In this document: piece by piece, positions 45,397-54,101 of the stretch | Numbering within the stretch: position 1 is the stretch's first letter | How the letters are laid out: every line of letters starts with the position of its first letter | NCBI RefSeq assembly: GCF_003970915.1 | Contig: NZ_RXOF01000001.1 | Coordinates: forward strand, 248,001-312,000 | Direction: 5' to 3' | Origin: Hymenobacter gummosus | GTDB taxonomy: Bacteria; Bacteroidota; Bacteroidia; Cytophagales; Hymenobacteraceae | DNA: 64,000 nt | Translations under genes and position numbers: made by a program | The notes under the pieces: generated by a model | The model's database searches: none | What the model saw: the letters and a program-made list of their open reading frames with translations, nothing else | What the model was told of the DNA's origin: nothing

Positions 45397-46530
45397 TTAG
45401 TTCAGCTTTACCACCAGCAGGTTGGTGGCCGCGGTGGCGGACAAAGCCGGGGTAGCGGTGGATGAATTGGCGCTGACGCCCTGAATCCGGAAGGTGTCGC
45501 CCGCGTTCAGGTACACCACCCGGCTTAGCTCGCCGCGGGCTTTGGTGCCGGCGGGCGGGCTCGTGCCAATCAGCGGATAGATGCCGTAGTGGTAGTCGCC
45601 CGCCGTGCTGCCGTACGCGGCGCCGTTGACTTGCAGCAACAGGTTCGGCGATACCGTGTTGGAGGGGGTGGCGTTGTCGGGTGCCAGCGCGGCGGCCTGA
45701 ATCAGGTACAGCCCGGCCCCGCCCGTGCCCACGGTGTAGGTGCTGCCGTCCCAGGTGCCCAGCGCGGGGGCGGTCAGCACGTTGTTGAAGGCGATGGTCA
45801 GCGCAGTGGGCGAAAGGGCCATGGGGAGGCTCTCACCGGTGCCCCCCACTTTGTTGGCCCGCAGCTGCACCGAGAGGCCGGCACTGCCGCCGGCCGCCGT
45901 GCTCCACTGCGTGGCGTAGTCCGTGCCGCTGGCTTTGCTCAGGAGCTGCCCCGCGGTGCCGCCCAGGGCCACGCTCGGGCCGGCGTCGCCTTTGGCGCCG
46001 GTGGCGCCGGTGCTGCCCGTGGCCCCGGCGGTGCCCTTGTCGCCCTTGGCGCCGGTGCTGCCCGCGGCGCCGGCGCACACGTGGCTGGTGGCCGTGACCT
46101 CGCCGGCGTCGAGCACGCCGTTGCCGTTGGCGTCGCGCCCCGACTCCACTTTGGTGCCGCCGGTGGCGCAGTTGGCGCCAGCGGCTTCGGCCGAGTTGCG
46201 CACCAGCGCGTTCAGCCCGTTGGTGCCCGCGCTGCTGCTGAGCGCGGTCCAGGCCGTGCCGTTGTAGAAGTAGAACCCGGTCGGCGAGCCGTCGGTCTGG
46301 TACACCAGCAGGCCGGTGGCGGGGCTGCCAATGGCCGCGCGCTGGCTGGCCGTGAGGCGGGGCAGTAGCAGGCCCTGGCTGCTGCTGCTCACCTCCAGCA
46401 CGGCCGAGGCGTGGGGAGTGGTGGTGCCCAGGGCCACGTTGGTTTGGGCATAAGCAGCGAGCGGGCCCAGCAGCAGGGCAGGCAGCAGCCAGCGGCGCCA
46501 ACGTGCGGCGCGGAGGTCAATCGGTTTCAT
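45397..46530 (-). CDS. Secreted collagen-like/C1q-like protein, paralog 2
   Basis: 377 residues from the ATG at 46530. The layout is the same as its neighbours: signal peptide, VALGTTTPHASAVLEVSSSS, a small domain with DANGNGVLDAGEVTATSHVC, a collagen-like stretch (GSTGAKGDKGTAGATG) and a C1q-like C-terminus ending LLVVKLN. The order, spacing (35 bases to paralog 1, 39 to paralog 3) and sequence identity point to tandem duplication. The collagen triplets differ most between copies. Confidence 0.82.
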   Translation of the reverse strand: MKPIDLRAARWRRWLLPALLLGPLAAYAQTNVALGTTTPHASAVLEVSSSSQGLLLPRLTASQRAAIGSPATGLLVYQTDGSPTGFYFYNGTAWTALSSSAGTNGLNALVRNSAEAAGANCATGGTKVESGRDANGNGVLDAGEVTATSHVCAGAAGSTGAKGDKGTAGATGSTGATGAKGDAGPSVALGGTAGQLLSKASGTDYATQWSTAAGGSAGLSVQLRANKVGGTGESLPMALSPTALTIAFNNVLTAPALGTWDGSTYTVGTGGAGLYLIQAAALAPDNATPSNTVSPNLLLQVNGAAYGSTAGDYHYGIYPLIGTSPPAGTKARGELSRVVYLNAGDTFRIQGVSANSSTATPALSATAATNLLVVKLN

Positions 46531-46569
46531 GGGAGAAAATGGTGCGTCGTGCATAAACCGGCTCTTTGC

Positions 46570-47751
46570 TTAGTTCAGCTTCGTGACTGCGAGGTAGCTG
46601 GCAGCGCTGGTAGTGACGGCGGGGGGCGTAAACGTGGTGCTGCTGCCCGTATCGGTGTTGTTGCACACCGCCCGGATTTTGAACGTGTCGCCCGCGCTCA
46701 GAAATACTACTTTGTACAGCTCACCCCGGACGCGGCTGCCGGCAGGCGTGTTCTGGTTGTTGCTGTTGATCAGGGCGCTGTAGTACACGTTGCCGGACGT
46801 ACTGCCGTAGGCCGCGCCGTTTACTTCCACCAGCAGATTGAAGCCCAGGGAACGGCTCGTCGTGTTACCACTCGTTGTTTGCGTAGCATTGGGCGCCAGC
46901 AGCGCGGCTTGAATGAGGTAAGCCCCGGCCCCGTCCGCGCCCACGGTGTAGGTGCTGCCGTCCCAGGTGCCCAGGGTGGGCGCGGTCAGCACGTTGTTGA
47001 AGGCAATGGTGGTGGGAGTGGTTGCGTCGAGCTTGGCCACGATTTCGCCGGTGCCACCTACCTTATCGGCCCGCAGCTGCACGGCACTGGCGGCGGTGAG
47101 GGTGCGCCAAGCGGTATTGTAATCGGTGGCGTCGACCTTGGTCAGCACCTGGCCGGCACTGCCGCCCGTGGCCAGGCCCGGGGCTGGGTTGCCGGCCCGG
47201 CCCTTCGCGCCGGCGCTGCCGGTGGCGCCGGTGCTGCCAGCATTGCCGGCCGGGCCTTTCGCGCCGGCGGCGCCGGTGCATACGTAGCGGGTATTGCTGA
47301 TTTCGGCCGCGTCGAGCGTGCCGTTGCCGTTGGCGTCCTGGCCGGTATCCACGCGGGTACCGCCGGTAGCACAGTTGGCTCCGGCGGCTTCGACGGTGGT
47401 GCGTACCAGTGCGTTCAGCCCGTTAGGACCCGCGCTGCCGCTGCTACCGCCGCCCAGCGGTACCCAGGCACTGCCGGAGTAGGCGTATAGGCCGGGGGTA
47501 GCGTCGTCGGTCTGGTACACCAGCAGGCCGGTGGCAGGGCTGCTGATGGCCGTGCGCTGGGCCAGCGTCAGGCGCGGGATAAGCAAGCCCTGGGTGGTGC
47601 TGCTCACGTCGAGGGCCGCCGAAGGGTGGGGCGTGGTGGTGCCCAGGCCCAGAGCTATCTGGGCCTGGGCGGCGCCGGCGCTGCCCGCCAGGCCCAGAAG
47701 CAGAGCACAGCGGCGCAACGTAGCAGTGGTGAAGGGTACGAATGCGTACAT
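46570..47751 (-). CDS. Secreted collagen-like/C1q-like protein, paralog 3
   Basis: 393 residues from the ATG at 47751; the frame extends further upstream, but the signal peptide begins here (ALLLGLAGSAGAAQAQ). It then has LGTTTPHPSAALDVSSTTQG, DANGNGTLDAAEISNTRYVC, a collagen-like stretch (GAKGPAGNAGSTGATG) and the C1q-like domain ending ASYLAVTKLN. It is the first gene of the three-paralog array and probably carries the promoter. A long palindrome lies upstream at 47860-47888. Confidence 0.82.
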   Translation of the reverse strand: MYAFVPFTTATLRRCALLLGLAGSAGAAQAQIALGLGTTTPHPSAALDVSSTTQGLLIPRLTLAQRTAISSPATGLLVYQTDDATPGLYAYSGSAWVPLGGGSSGSAGPNGLNALVRTTVEAAGANCATGGTRVDTGQDANGNGTLDAAEISNTRYVCTGAAGAKGPAGNAGSTGATGSAGAKGRAGNPAPGLATGGSAGQVLTKVDATDYNTAWRTLTAASAVQLRADKVGGTGEIVAKLDATTPTTIAFNNVLTAPTLGTWDGSTYTVGADGAGAYLIQAALLAPNATQTTSGNTTSRSLGFNLLVEVNGAAYGSTSGNVYYSALINSNNQNTPAGSRVRGELYKVVFLSAGDTFKIRAVCNNTDTGSSTTFTPPAVTTSAASYLAVTKLN

Positions 47752-47847
47752 ACAACGGGTGGTAAACAAGGAGTCCAACAAAGCGGCCCGATGCCTTGGC
47801 AGGTGGCCCCGAGCAGCACAAAAGTGCCCGGTCTGACAGCCGTCCGG

Positions 47848-47870
47848 CAAGCCATTTGAGGCTCAGCCTC
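47848..47870. repeat. Left copy of a 23-bp direct repeat flanking the gene at 47899-49155
   Basis: CAAGCCATTTGAGGCTCAGC and three more bases match 49261-49283 at 21 of 23 positions in the same orientation. The two copies are 1,413 bases apart and enclose one gene. Confidence 0.75.
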
Positions 47871-47888
47871 AGAAAATGAGGCTGAGCC
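47860..47888 (-). terminator. Perfect palindrome downstream of the unknown gene
   Basis: GGCTCAGCCTCA (47860-47871) pairs perfectly with TGAGGCTGAGCC (47877-47888) across a five-base GAAAA loop. It lies 10 bases past the stop at 47899. There is no T-tract, so it is either a weak terminator or a structural end of the flanked cassette. Confidence 0.5.
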
Positions 47889-47898
47889 CAAAAGCTGC

Positions 47899-49155
47899 TC
47901 AAAGGCTTGGGGGTAGCTGCGCTACACCTTCCCGCACGGCGGCCAGGGCGTCGCCGATGGGCACTTCGACGTACTCCTGGAACAGGCGCTTCACGTCCCC
48001 GACGTGCCTCTCCCGTTCGTCCCGGGCCCGGGCCTCCGCCGGGCCCTTGCGGCTGCCGCCGATCATCCAATCGACCCAAGACGCCGAATACGGCACTTCT
48101 TGGTGCAGCTTGTCGCCCCGAAACGGGTCCTGGGCCTCGTGCGACTCAAAGTCGTCGCGCCAATGGAAGAAGGACAGCGCGGGGTGCTCGGCGTCCTGCA
48201 GCGGCGTGATTTTGCCGTAGCGGCCCTGGCGCAACTGGTCAAGCAGTCCGCTGAGGGTGCGCTGAAATGCCGCCCCAAAGTCCTGGTATTTCCGGAGCAA
48301 GTCGCCGTTGCGGTATTTCTCCTCCTGCTGGGCCAGCCGGCGCTGCCAGTACAGCTGTTCGCTTAGCAGCACCAGGTACTGCAGACCTACCAAGCGGTAC
48401 AGGTCTACTTTGCGGCGGGCCTGGTAGGTACACTGATCTACCTCCGCATCGGTGCTGATGCGGTACTCCAGCCGGCCGGCCAGCTGCAGCAGCGCAATGC
48501 GCTTCTTGTCGAGCTGTCGGTGCAGGTATACCTCGTCTACCGGCTCGTTGAGCAGGTGCGTGCGGACGGTACCCTGATAGTCGCCACTAAACCAGGTCAC
48601 AACGTCGAAAAAGTCGTCCTGCTGCTTCTGCATATCCAGCCCGCGCCGCAGCTCGTCCAGGTACCCTTTGAGGTCGGTTTTGAGCTGGTCCAGCTCCCGC
48701 GAAATATCCTCCAGATTTTTGCCAAAAATCTGCTTATATAGCTCCGGCGACACCTTTTTGAGTAAAGATTTGCCCAGGGACTCGGCCAGTTTCTTGCCCA
48801 GGCCCATCACCAGCGCATTGCGCAGCAGGGGCGGTTTCGGGATGTAGTTGCCGAGCGTCACCGTCTGGGGCGTCAGCGTACCGTGGTCGTAGACCAGCAG
48901 CGGGCAGACCAGCATCGTCGGGCCGGTAGACTGCTCGTAGCGCACGACCAGCGTACCGGCCGGCAGACTGGCCACCGGTTTCCGCAACGCGCCCAGAGCA
49001 CAGGCCGTGAAGTCGGTGGGGGCACCGGCCTCCTGCAGCGCCGTCACCAGCTGCTGGTGCGGCGGAGCCAGCTCGGCCAGCGACCGGGCCGGTTCCAACT
49101 CTACCTCGGCCTCCGCGGCCAGGCGTTGCACAAACGAATCAATGTTTTGGGACAT
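47899..49155 (-). CDS. Unknown mostly helical protein in a direct-repeat-bounded cassette
   Basis: 418 residues from the ATG at 49155. There is no signal peptide. A short beta-rich stretch (about 60-110, TLVVRYEQSTGPTMLVCPLLVYDHG) is followed by a hydrophobic/glycine segment LRNALVMGLGKKLAESLGKSLL. A long helical region with coiled-coil character (about 140-330) comes next, and the C-terminal part contains PALSFFHWRDDFESHEAQ. No family was recognised. The helical middle after a hydrophobic segment recalls some membrane-active or toxin-like proteins, but this is a loose impression. The gene is bounded by 23-bp direct repeats and is divergent from a sensor kinase. Confidence 0.75.
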   Translation of the reverse strand: MSQNIDSFVQRLAAEAEVELEPARSLAELAPPHQQLVTALQEAGAPTDFTACALGALRKPVASLPAGTLVVRYEQSTGPTMLVCPLLVYDHGTLTPQTVTLGNYIPKPPLLRNALVMGLGKKLAESLGKSLLKKVSPELYKQIFGKNLEDISRELDQLKTDLKGYLDELRRGLDMQKQQDDFFDVVTWFSGDYQGTVRTHLLNEPVDEVYLHRQLDKKRIALLQLAGRLEYRISTDAEVDQCTYQARRKVDLYRLVGLQYLVLLSEQLYWQRRLAQQEEKYRNGDLLRKYQDFGAAFQRTLSGLLDQLRQGRYGKITPLQDAEHPALSFFHWRDDFESHEAQDPFRGDKLHQEVPYSASWVDWMIGGSRKGPAEARARDERERHVGDVKRLFQEYVEVPIGDALAAVREGVAQLPPSL

Positions 49156-49260
49156 AATCAGAAAAGAAAAGTGGTGGAAAACGATGCTGGTAGCCCCCAC
49201 CCGGCTTCGGGCCGGGGTCTTGGGATTAGGGCTCAAACTGCTACGAGCCGGCACCGGGCA

Positions 49261-49283
49261 CAAGCCATTTGAGCCCCAGCCTC
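49261..49283. repeat. Right copy of the 23-bp direct repeat
   Basis: Starts CAAGCCATTTGAGCCCCAGC. It matches 47848-47870 with two mismatches and lies 106 bases upstream of the unknown gene's start. Confidence 0.75.
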
Positions 49284-49368
49284 CGCTTTTGAGCCCGGGG
49301 CCGCGCCGACCTCTTTTTTTGAGGCTGGCCCGGCGCCGCCAGCCGTTCCGGCGCCGCCGGGCTAGGCC

Positions 49369-49376
49369 TATCTTTG
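49369..49376 (+). promoter_or_regulatory. Predicted -7 box of the kinase/regulator operon
   Basis: TATCTTTG matches TAnnTTTG exactly, 24 bases before the ATG at 49401. A TTC lies 20 bases upstream in place of TTG. It shows that the TTG at 49374 in the same frame cannot be the start codon. Confidence 0.55.
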
Positions 49377-49400
49377 CCGCTCGTGGTTTCCATCCTCTCC

Positions 49401-51137
49401 ATGTGCTTGCCCGCGCCCGGCCGGGCCGCCAGTTTGCGGCGGCTCCGGGCGGGCGCGTGGCTATGGCTGGGGCTGCTAGGGCTACCCAACAGCGTGCGGG
49501 GCCAGCCCGCGCCCGATACCACCGCCCACCCCGACCACCTGGCCGCCCCCGTCACGGCCCGGCAGCGGCAATTCTTCACGTTGCTCGGCCGCGGCGACTC
49601 GGTGTACGCCCTGAAGCGCGGCGACCAGTCGCTGATCGGCAGCCTGAGCTACTACACCCGCGCCCAGCAGCTGGCCGGCACCGATACGCTGCTGCTAGCC
49701 GAGGCCGTCTTTGCCCGGGGCCGCGTGTACGACGCCTGGAACCAGGAGCCGCAGCAGACCGTGGCCCTGTTTCAGCAGGCCACCGACCTGTTCCGGCGCC
49801 TGCCCGCCCAGCGGCTGCGCTACTACTACGCCTGGCACCTGGTGGCCCACGCCTACGACAAGGTGCCCGACACGCTGCGCACCACCGCCGTGCTGCGGGC
49901 CATGCGCCAGGCGCTGGCCCAGGAGCCCCCCGCCGTGCGGCGGCAGCTGCCCTTCACCGTCGAACTGGCGCTGATTGCCACCCAGGTGGGCCGCTACGGC
50001 CTGGCCGACTCCCTGCTACGCGAGCTGACGCGCCGGGCCTGGATTCGCAACGACCCCGAAACCTACGACTACCTCACCCACTACTACCTGGTGCAGAGCC
50101 GGCTCGACGTGTACTACCGCCGCCGTCCGGCCTCGCCCTACCTCGACTCGCTGGGCCGGGCCTACCGCCGCACCCGCACCGCGCCTGAGCGCCTGTACTA
50201 CAGCCAGAACTTGGCCCAGCTCAGCGCCGCCGCCCGGCAGCCCGCCCAAGCCTACACCTACCTCGACGAGTACATACGCCTGGCCGACAGCCTGCGGGGG
50301 GGCACCGAAGTCGGTCGGCTGCGGCAAGCGCTCCTGCACTCGGCGGAGGCGGCCGAGCAGCAGCAGCACCGGGCCGAGCGCACCCGCACCCGCACGCTGT
50401 GGCTGCTGAGCGGGGCGCTGGCCATCATCACGCTGCTGAGCTTTTACCTGGCCCGGCAAAGCCGGCTGGCCCGGCGCCAGACCCGGCACCTGGCCGCGGC
50501 CAACCAGCAGCTGAGCACCGTTAACGGCCGGCTCGATGAGCAGGTGGCGCAGGTGGAGCTGCTCAACAAGGAAATCCAGCACCGCGTCAAAAACAACCTG
50601 CACATCCTCTTCAGCCTGCTGCGCATGCAGGAACGCCGCACCGACAGCGCGGAGGTGGTGGAGCAGCTGCAAGCCGCCCGCCTGCGCGTCGAGAGCATGG
50701 CCGCCCTGCACCAGCAGCTCATGCGCCAGCCCGGCGAGCTGCCGCTGGCCGAGTTTCTGCGCACCCTGGTGTCGGCCGTGGTGGCCTGCCTGGCCAACGA
50801 CCGGCAGGTGGTCACGCACCTGCAGACCGACCCCATCGACCTGCCGCCCGACAGCTACTTTCCCCTCTCGCTGATGCTGAACGAGTGGGTGACCAACTCC
50901 ATCAAGTACGCCGATACCCAGGGCCAGGTGCTGGAGCTGCGCATCCGGGTGGGCGCCCACGCCCACGGCACCCACCTGAGCTACGCCGACAACGGCCAGC
51001 CCGCCCCCGCGGCCGCGCCGGGCGGGCTGGGCACCCAGATTATCGGCCTGCTCGCCCGCCAGCTGCGGGCCACGCTGCACACGCCCGCCCCCTACCACTA
51101 CCACCTGGACATCCCCACCGCCGATGGAGCCTCCTAA
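49401..51137 (+). CDS. Tetratricopeptide-like sensor histidine kinase (HisKA_2 type)
   Basis: 578 residues from the ATG at 49401. The order is a signal peptide or anchor (about 15-35), a helical TPR-like periplasmic region (about 45-320), one membrane segment (TLWLLSGALAIITLLSFYLA, about 332-352), and a HisKA_2 dimerisation domain with the phospho-histidine at about 394 in EIQHRVKNNLHILFSLLRMQ. An HATPase domain with MLNEWVTNSIKYA and YADNGQP ends the protein. It overlaps the regulator gene by 14 bases, which marks them as a cognate pair. The signal sensed is not evident. Confidence 0.92.
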   Translation: MCLPAPGRAASLRRLRAGAWLWLGLLGLPNSVRGQPAPDTTAHPDHLAAPVTARQRQFFTLLGRGDSVYALKRGDQSLIGSLSYYTRAQQLAGTDTLLLAEAVFARGRVYDAWNQEPQQTVALFQQATDLFRRLPAQRLRYYYAWHLVAHAYDKVPDTLRTTAVLRAMRQALAQEPPAVRRQLPFTVELALIATQVGRYGLADSLLRELTRRAWIRNDPETYDYLTHYYLVQSRLDVYYRRRPASPYLDSLGRAYRRTRTAPERLYYSQNLAQLSAAARQPAQAYTYLDEYIRLADSLRGGTEVGRLRQALLHSAEAAEQQQHRAERTRTRTLWLLSGALAIITLLSFYLARQSRLARRQTRHLAAANQQLSTVNGRLDEQVAQVELLNKEIQHRVKNNLHILFSLLRMQERRTDSAEVVEQLQAARLRVESMAALHQQLMRQPGELPLAEFLRTLVSAVVACLANDRQVVTHLQTDPIDLPPDSYFPLSLMLNEWVTNSIKYADTQGQVLELRIRVGAHAHGTHLSYADNGQPAPAAAPGGLGTQIIGLLARQLRATLHTPAPYHYHLDIPTADGAS

Positions 51138-51903
51138 CCAGCTGACCGTCCTGCTCGTGGAAGACGAGGCCCTGATTGCCGAAGAGCTGCGCCTGACGCT
51201 GGAAGACTTCGGCTACCAGGTGCTGCCGCCCTGCTACACCTTCGCCGAGGGCCGGCAGGCCCTGACGCTACCCGCGCCCGGACCTGACCTAGTGCTGCTG
51301 GACCTGAACCTGCGCAGCGCTAACCCGCTGCACAACGGCCTGGCCCTGGCCCAGCTGCTGCGCGCCCAGGCCGACCCGCCCCCGTTTATCTTCCTCACCG
51401 CCTACGACGACGCCGACACCATCCGGCAGGCGGCGGCCCTGCAGCCCGGCGGCTACCTGCTCAAGCCCGTGGGCGCGGCGGCCCTATTTGCCGCCATCCA
51501 GGTGGCGCTGGCCCGCCGACCCGCCCCCGCGGCCCCACCCCGCCCCGACGCCCCGACACCCGTAGCGGACTGCTTCTACATCAAAGTCGGGACGCAGATT
51601 GTGCCACTGTACTGGCACGAGGTGGCGAGCCTGGAAGCCGGCAAGAACTACGTGACCCTGCGCGCCCCGGCCCGCCGCCTGGTGCACGCGCTGCGCGGCT
51701 CCCTCACCTCGGTGCTCGACCAGTTGGTGCCTCCCGCCCTGCGGCCGCAGTTTCTGCGCGTCAACCGCAGCCTGCTGCTCAACGCGGCCCACATCACTGG
51801 CTACGACGCGCAGTACGTGTACTGCGGCCCGGAACGCTACGAGAACGGCCACCTGGCCGACCAGCAGCTGCGGGAACTCGCCGGCGGCACGAGTACCCCG
51901 TAG
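51124..51903 (+). CDS. LytTR-family response regulator
   Basis: 259 residues. The receiver domain (1-125) has the acidic pair in LLVEDEALIAEEL, phospho-acceptor Asp60 in LVLLDLNLRS, and KPV near 119. After a proline/alanine linker, the LytTR domain (about 148-250) shows SLEAGKNYVTLRA and FLRVNRSLLLNAAHI. It is the partner of the kinase just upstream. Its start is inside the kinase's 3' end, so the two are probably coupled in translation. Confidence 0.93.
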   Translation: MEPPNQLTVLLVEDEALIAEELRLTLEDFGYQVLPPCYTFAEGRQALTLPAPGPDLVLLDLNLRSANPLHNGLALAQLLRAQADPPPFIFLTAYDDADTIRQAAALQPGGYLLKPVGAAALFAAIQVALARRPAPAAPPRPDAPTPVADCFYIKVGTQIVPLYWHEVASLEAGKNYVTLRAPARRLVHALRGSLTSVLDQLVPPALRPQFLRVNRSLLLNAAHITGYDAQYVYCGPERYENGHLADQQLRELAGGTSTP

Positions 51904-51916
51904 CATCGCTACCTAA

Positions 51917-52530
51917 CAGCTGCTACCATTGCCGCAGCTGCGGACGCACGCGCCGCACGTCGCCCGGCCACGGGGCGTATTCGGAGGCGCACAAAGCCAA
52001 AATCCTGCGCGCCTACCAAGAGCGAACCAGTCTGCGGGGCCTCACGCGCGTCTTTGGGGTGTCGCGGCAAACGGTCACGGCGTGGCTAAAAAAAAGCCCG
52101 GCAGTTACCGCTGCTGGCCCAGACACTGGCGCCGGCGCGGCCGGTTGACGGGCTGGAGCTGGACGAGTTGTGCACGTTCGTCGGGCACCGCAGCCGGTGT
52201 AGCTCTGGCTGGCCCTGTGCCGGCGCACGCGCCAGGTCGTGGCGTATGCGCTGGGCTGCCGCAGCCGGCGCACGGCGCGCAAGCTCTGGCGCCGCCTACC
52301 GCACCAGTACCGCCGCGCTTGGTGTTACACCGACTTGTAGGAAGCCTACACCGGCGTCATTTCCTGGCGCCAGCACCTGCCCACGACCTGCCGCGGCACG
52401 ACCAACCACATCGAGCGGTGCAACGCCACGCTGCGTGCCCGCATCGGCCGGCTCGTGCGTAAATCGTTATCCTTTTCCCGCTCGCTGAAGCTGCTCGACG
52501 CCTGCGTCAACCTACCTGAACTACTACCCA
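51917..52530 (+). pseudogene. IS1-family transposase remnant
   Basis: Three frames together read as an IS1-type InsAB: the cysteine motif [83 protein letters not shown], then [20 protein letters not shown] and KSLSFSRS. Breaks include frameshifts near 52095-52120 and 52190, a TAG where LWLALC begins, and another TAG after CYTDL. Terminal repeats were not identified. It is a dead copy. Confidence 0.85.
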
Positions 52531-52792
52531 CGGGGGTAATGTTGTCCGGAGCCGACACCACTGGTGATTATCTTGTCTCAGCCAACTGCTTTCCAACCAA
52601 GTACGGAGGATTGGGAGCGGCCCGGCATCTCCCAGAACGGCCGATTTAACGCCTGCAAAGCGGTTTTATAAAGAACGACTTCCTATTTTGCTACTTTGGG
52701 CCACTTCAACACGCACTTCCGTACGCCCTAACTAACATTCCTCGTTTTCGGTGCCATACCGCAGGCGAGCGTAGCTTCTGCACGATCTATTC

Positions 52793-53227
52793 ATGCCCAC
52801 TGAACTTGTCAACGGCTTCGGCAAAGTCTACCTGACCATCGCGTACGACTCTGTCAACCGTTGGGTCTACAACAACTGGATCGGCTACCAGACCTACACC
52901 GGCATCATCGCCGGCGCCGACGCCTGCCTCCCGCCACTGCAGGAACACGCCTGCGCGTACTTACTCAACGACAACCGTCAGGTACTCGGCCCATGGGACC
53001 ACGCCGTGGAGTGGATCGTCACCAACTGGGCGCCGCGGGCCATCAAAGGCGGCCTGACCCACTTCGCCCACGTCGTAAGCCCCGAGTCACTGGCAGCGCA
53101 GTCCGCCAAATCGATGTTATTGGGCTTTGAAGGCCAACTGACCATGCATATGTTCGACAACCTGGACGAGGCCCAAGCGTGGCTGCGCGCCGCGCGACAG
53201 GTCGCCGAGCCGACCGGCAGCCAGTAG
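52793..53227 (+). CDS. STAS/SpoIIAA-like protein of unknown role
   Basis: 144 residues, soluble. It begins LTIAYDSVNRWVYNNWIGYQ. The middle contains LLNDNRQVLGPWDHAVEWI followed by LTHFAHVVSPESLAAQ, and the end LDEAQAWLRAA. Small proteins of this form in Bacteroidota resemble SpoIIAA/STAS-like domains with a C-terminal helix E-A-x-x-W-L. Genes of this kind are often seen near PAS kinases, and a kinase tail lies just downstream. The gene is intact, though surrounded by pseudogenes. Confidence 0.7.
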   Translation: MPTELVNGFGKVYLTIAYDSVNRWVYNNWIGYQTYTGIIAGADACLPPLQEHACAYLLNDNRQVLGPWDHAVEWIVTNWAPRAIKGGLTHFAHVVSPESLAAQSAKSMLLGFEGQLTMHMFDNLDEAQAWLRAARQVAEPTGSQ

Positions 53228-53269
53228 GACTGTTGCCGGCGCTGCTCGAACGCCGGCAGGCATGGGAAC

Positions 53270-53364
53270 TTCACGCAGTCAATCGATTGGTTAAATACGC
53301 AGGCGGATACATTGGGGTGTGCAGCCAACCCGGCGCGGGCAATACGTTTACCGTCCGGTTTTGA
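53270..53364 (+). pseudogene. Histidine kinase C-terminal remnant
   Basis: The plus frame reads NRLVKYAGGYIGVCSQPGAG followed by NTFTVRF and a stop. This is the last part of an HATPase domain and lines up with MVEHAGGRIDVRSQLGEGST of the PAS kinase in this window. Everything upstream of it has been lost, so a deletion probably removed a whole kinase here. Confidence 0.7.
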
Positions 53365-53522
53365 CTACCGCTGTAAGCGTGTCGTTGCGGCCGGGTAACC
53401 TCCCAAGCCACCGTTGGTGTATACAGGGGTTCATTGGAACGGAAAACCACGCTAAGGAATCACTAAACCGGGATCAGGCTTACACAAAACTCGGTCCCAG
53501 CCATCTAGGTCGCTTCTGTTGT

Positions 53523-53913
53523 CTAGTGATGGTCGCCTTTTGCGCCGACGCCTTCGGTCTTGACCACCGCCCCGGTGGCGTCGAAAGTCACATCCATCTT
53601 CTTGCCGGCTTTGCGCAGCTCGGCCTCGTTGGAGGTTGCGTTGGTGGCCGCCGTCACAATGTTAGCCGCTTTCGTTACCTAGTAGCCGGCGTAATGACTC
53701 CGCCGGGAGCTGCGCCACCTGAATTTCCGTTTCGGTTTCCAGCAGCTGGCCCGCCGCCGTCAGCACCACCGACAGCTCTTCCTCGCCCTGTTTGAGCTCA
53801 GCTTCGCAGTTGGCGTCTTCCTTTTCCCACTTCACTTGCTTGGCGGGCAACTCTTGCGCCTGGGCGGCGCTGGTCAGGACGGTAGTTAAGGCCAACAGCA
53901 GACACTTCTTCAT
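53523..53913 (-). pseudogene. PepSY-like (putative beta-lactamase-inhibitor-like) periplasmic protein, frameshifted
   Basis: The first frame (53913 to 53662) gives a signal peptide (KKCLLLALTTVLTSAAQAQE) and KWEKEDANCEAELKQGEEEL, LETETEIQVAQLPA. After RRLLGNESG it stops. The next frame continues the domain with ANIVTAATNATSNEAELRKAG and KKMDVTFDATGAVVKTEGVG to a TAG at 53523. Together these resemble the small PepSY-like proteins of Bacteroidota. The frameshift lies near 53670-53690. Confidence 0.7.
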
Positions 53914-54101
53914 GGAGAAACAGGGGTTAAAAGGTGAGGCTGCAATCCCACACCCGGCTTCTGTGGTTTTTCTGGCGCTCTTTCACTGCAGCACATCCAA
54001 CGACACCACCCGGCCATCCGGCAACCGAATCAGGCATTAAGTAATGAGCACCGCCGCCGCTAGCCTCGAATGGGCTGCCGTGGCGTCTTACCTCGCTTGG
54101 G

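Noticed and set aside
34684-53525. Possible reassignment of TAG, since several broken genes (34684, 35678, 41276, 41636, 52198, 52337) contain in-frame TAG
   Set aside because: Intact genes such as purK and the acyl carrier protein end in TAG, and the broken genes also carry frameshifts or deletions. Normal pseudogene decay explains it.
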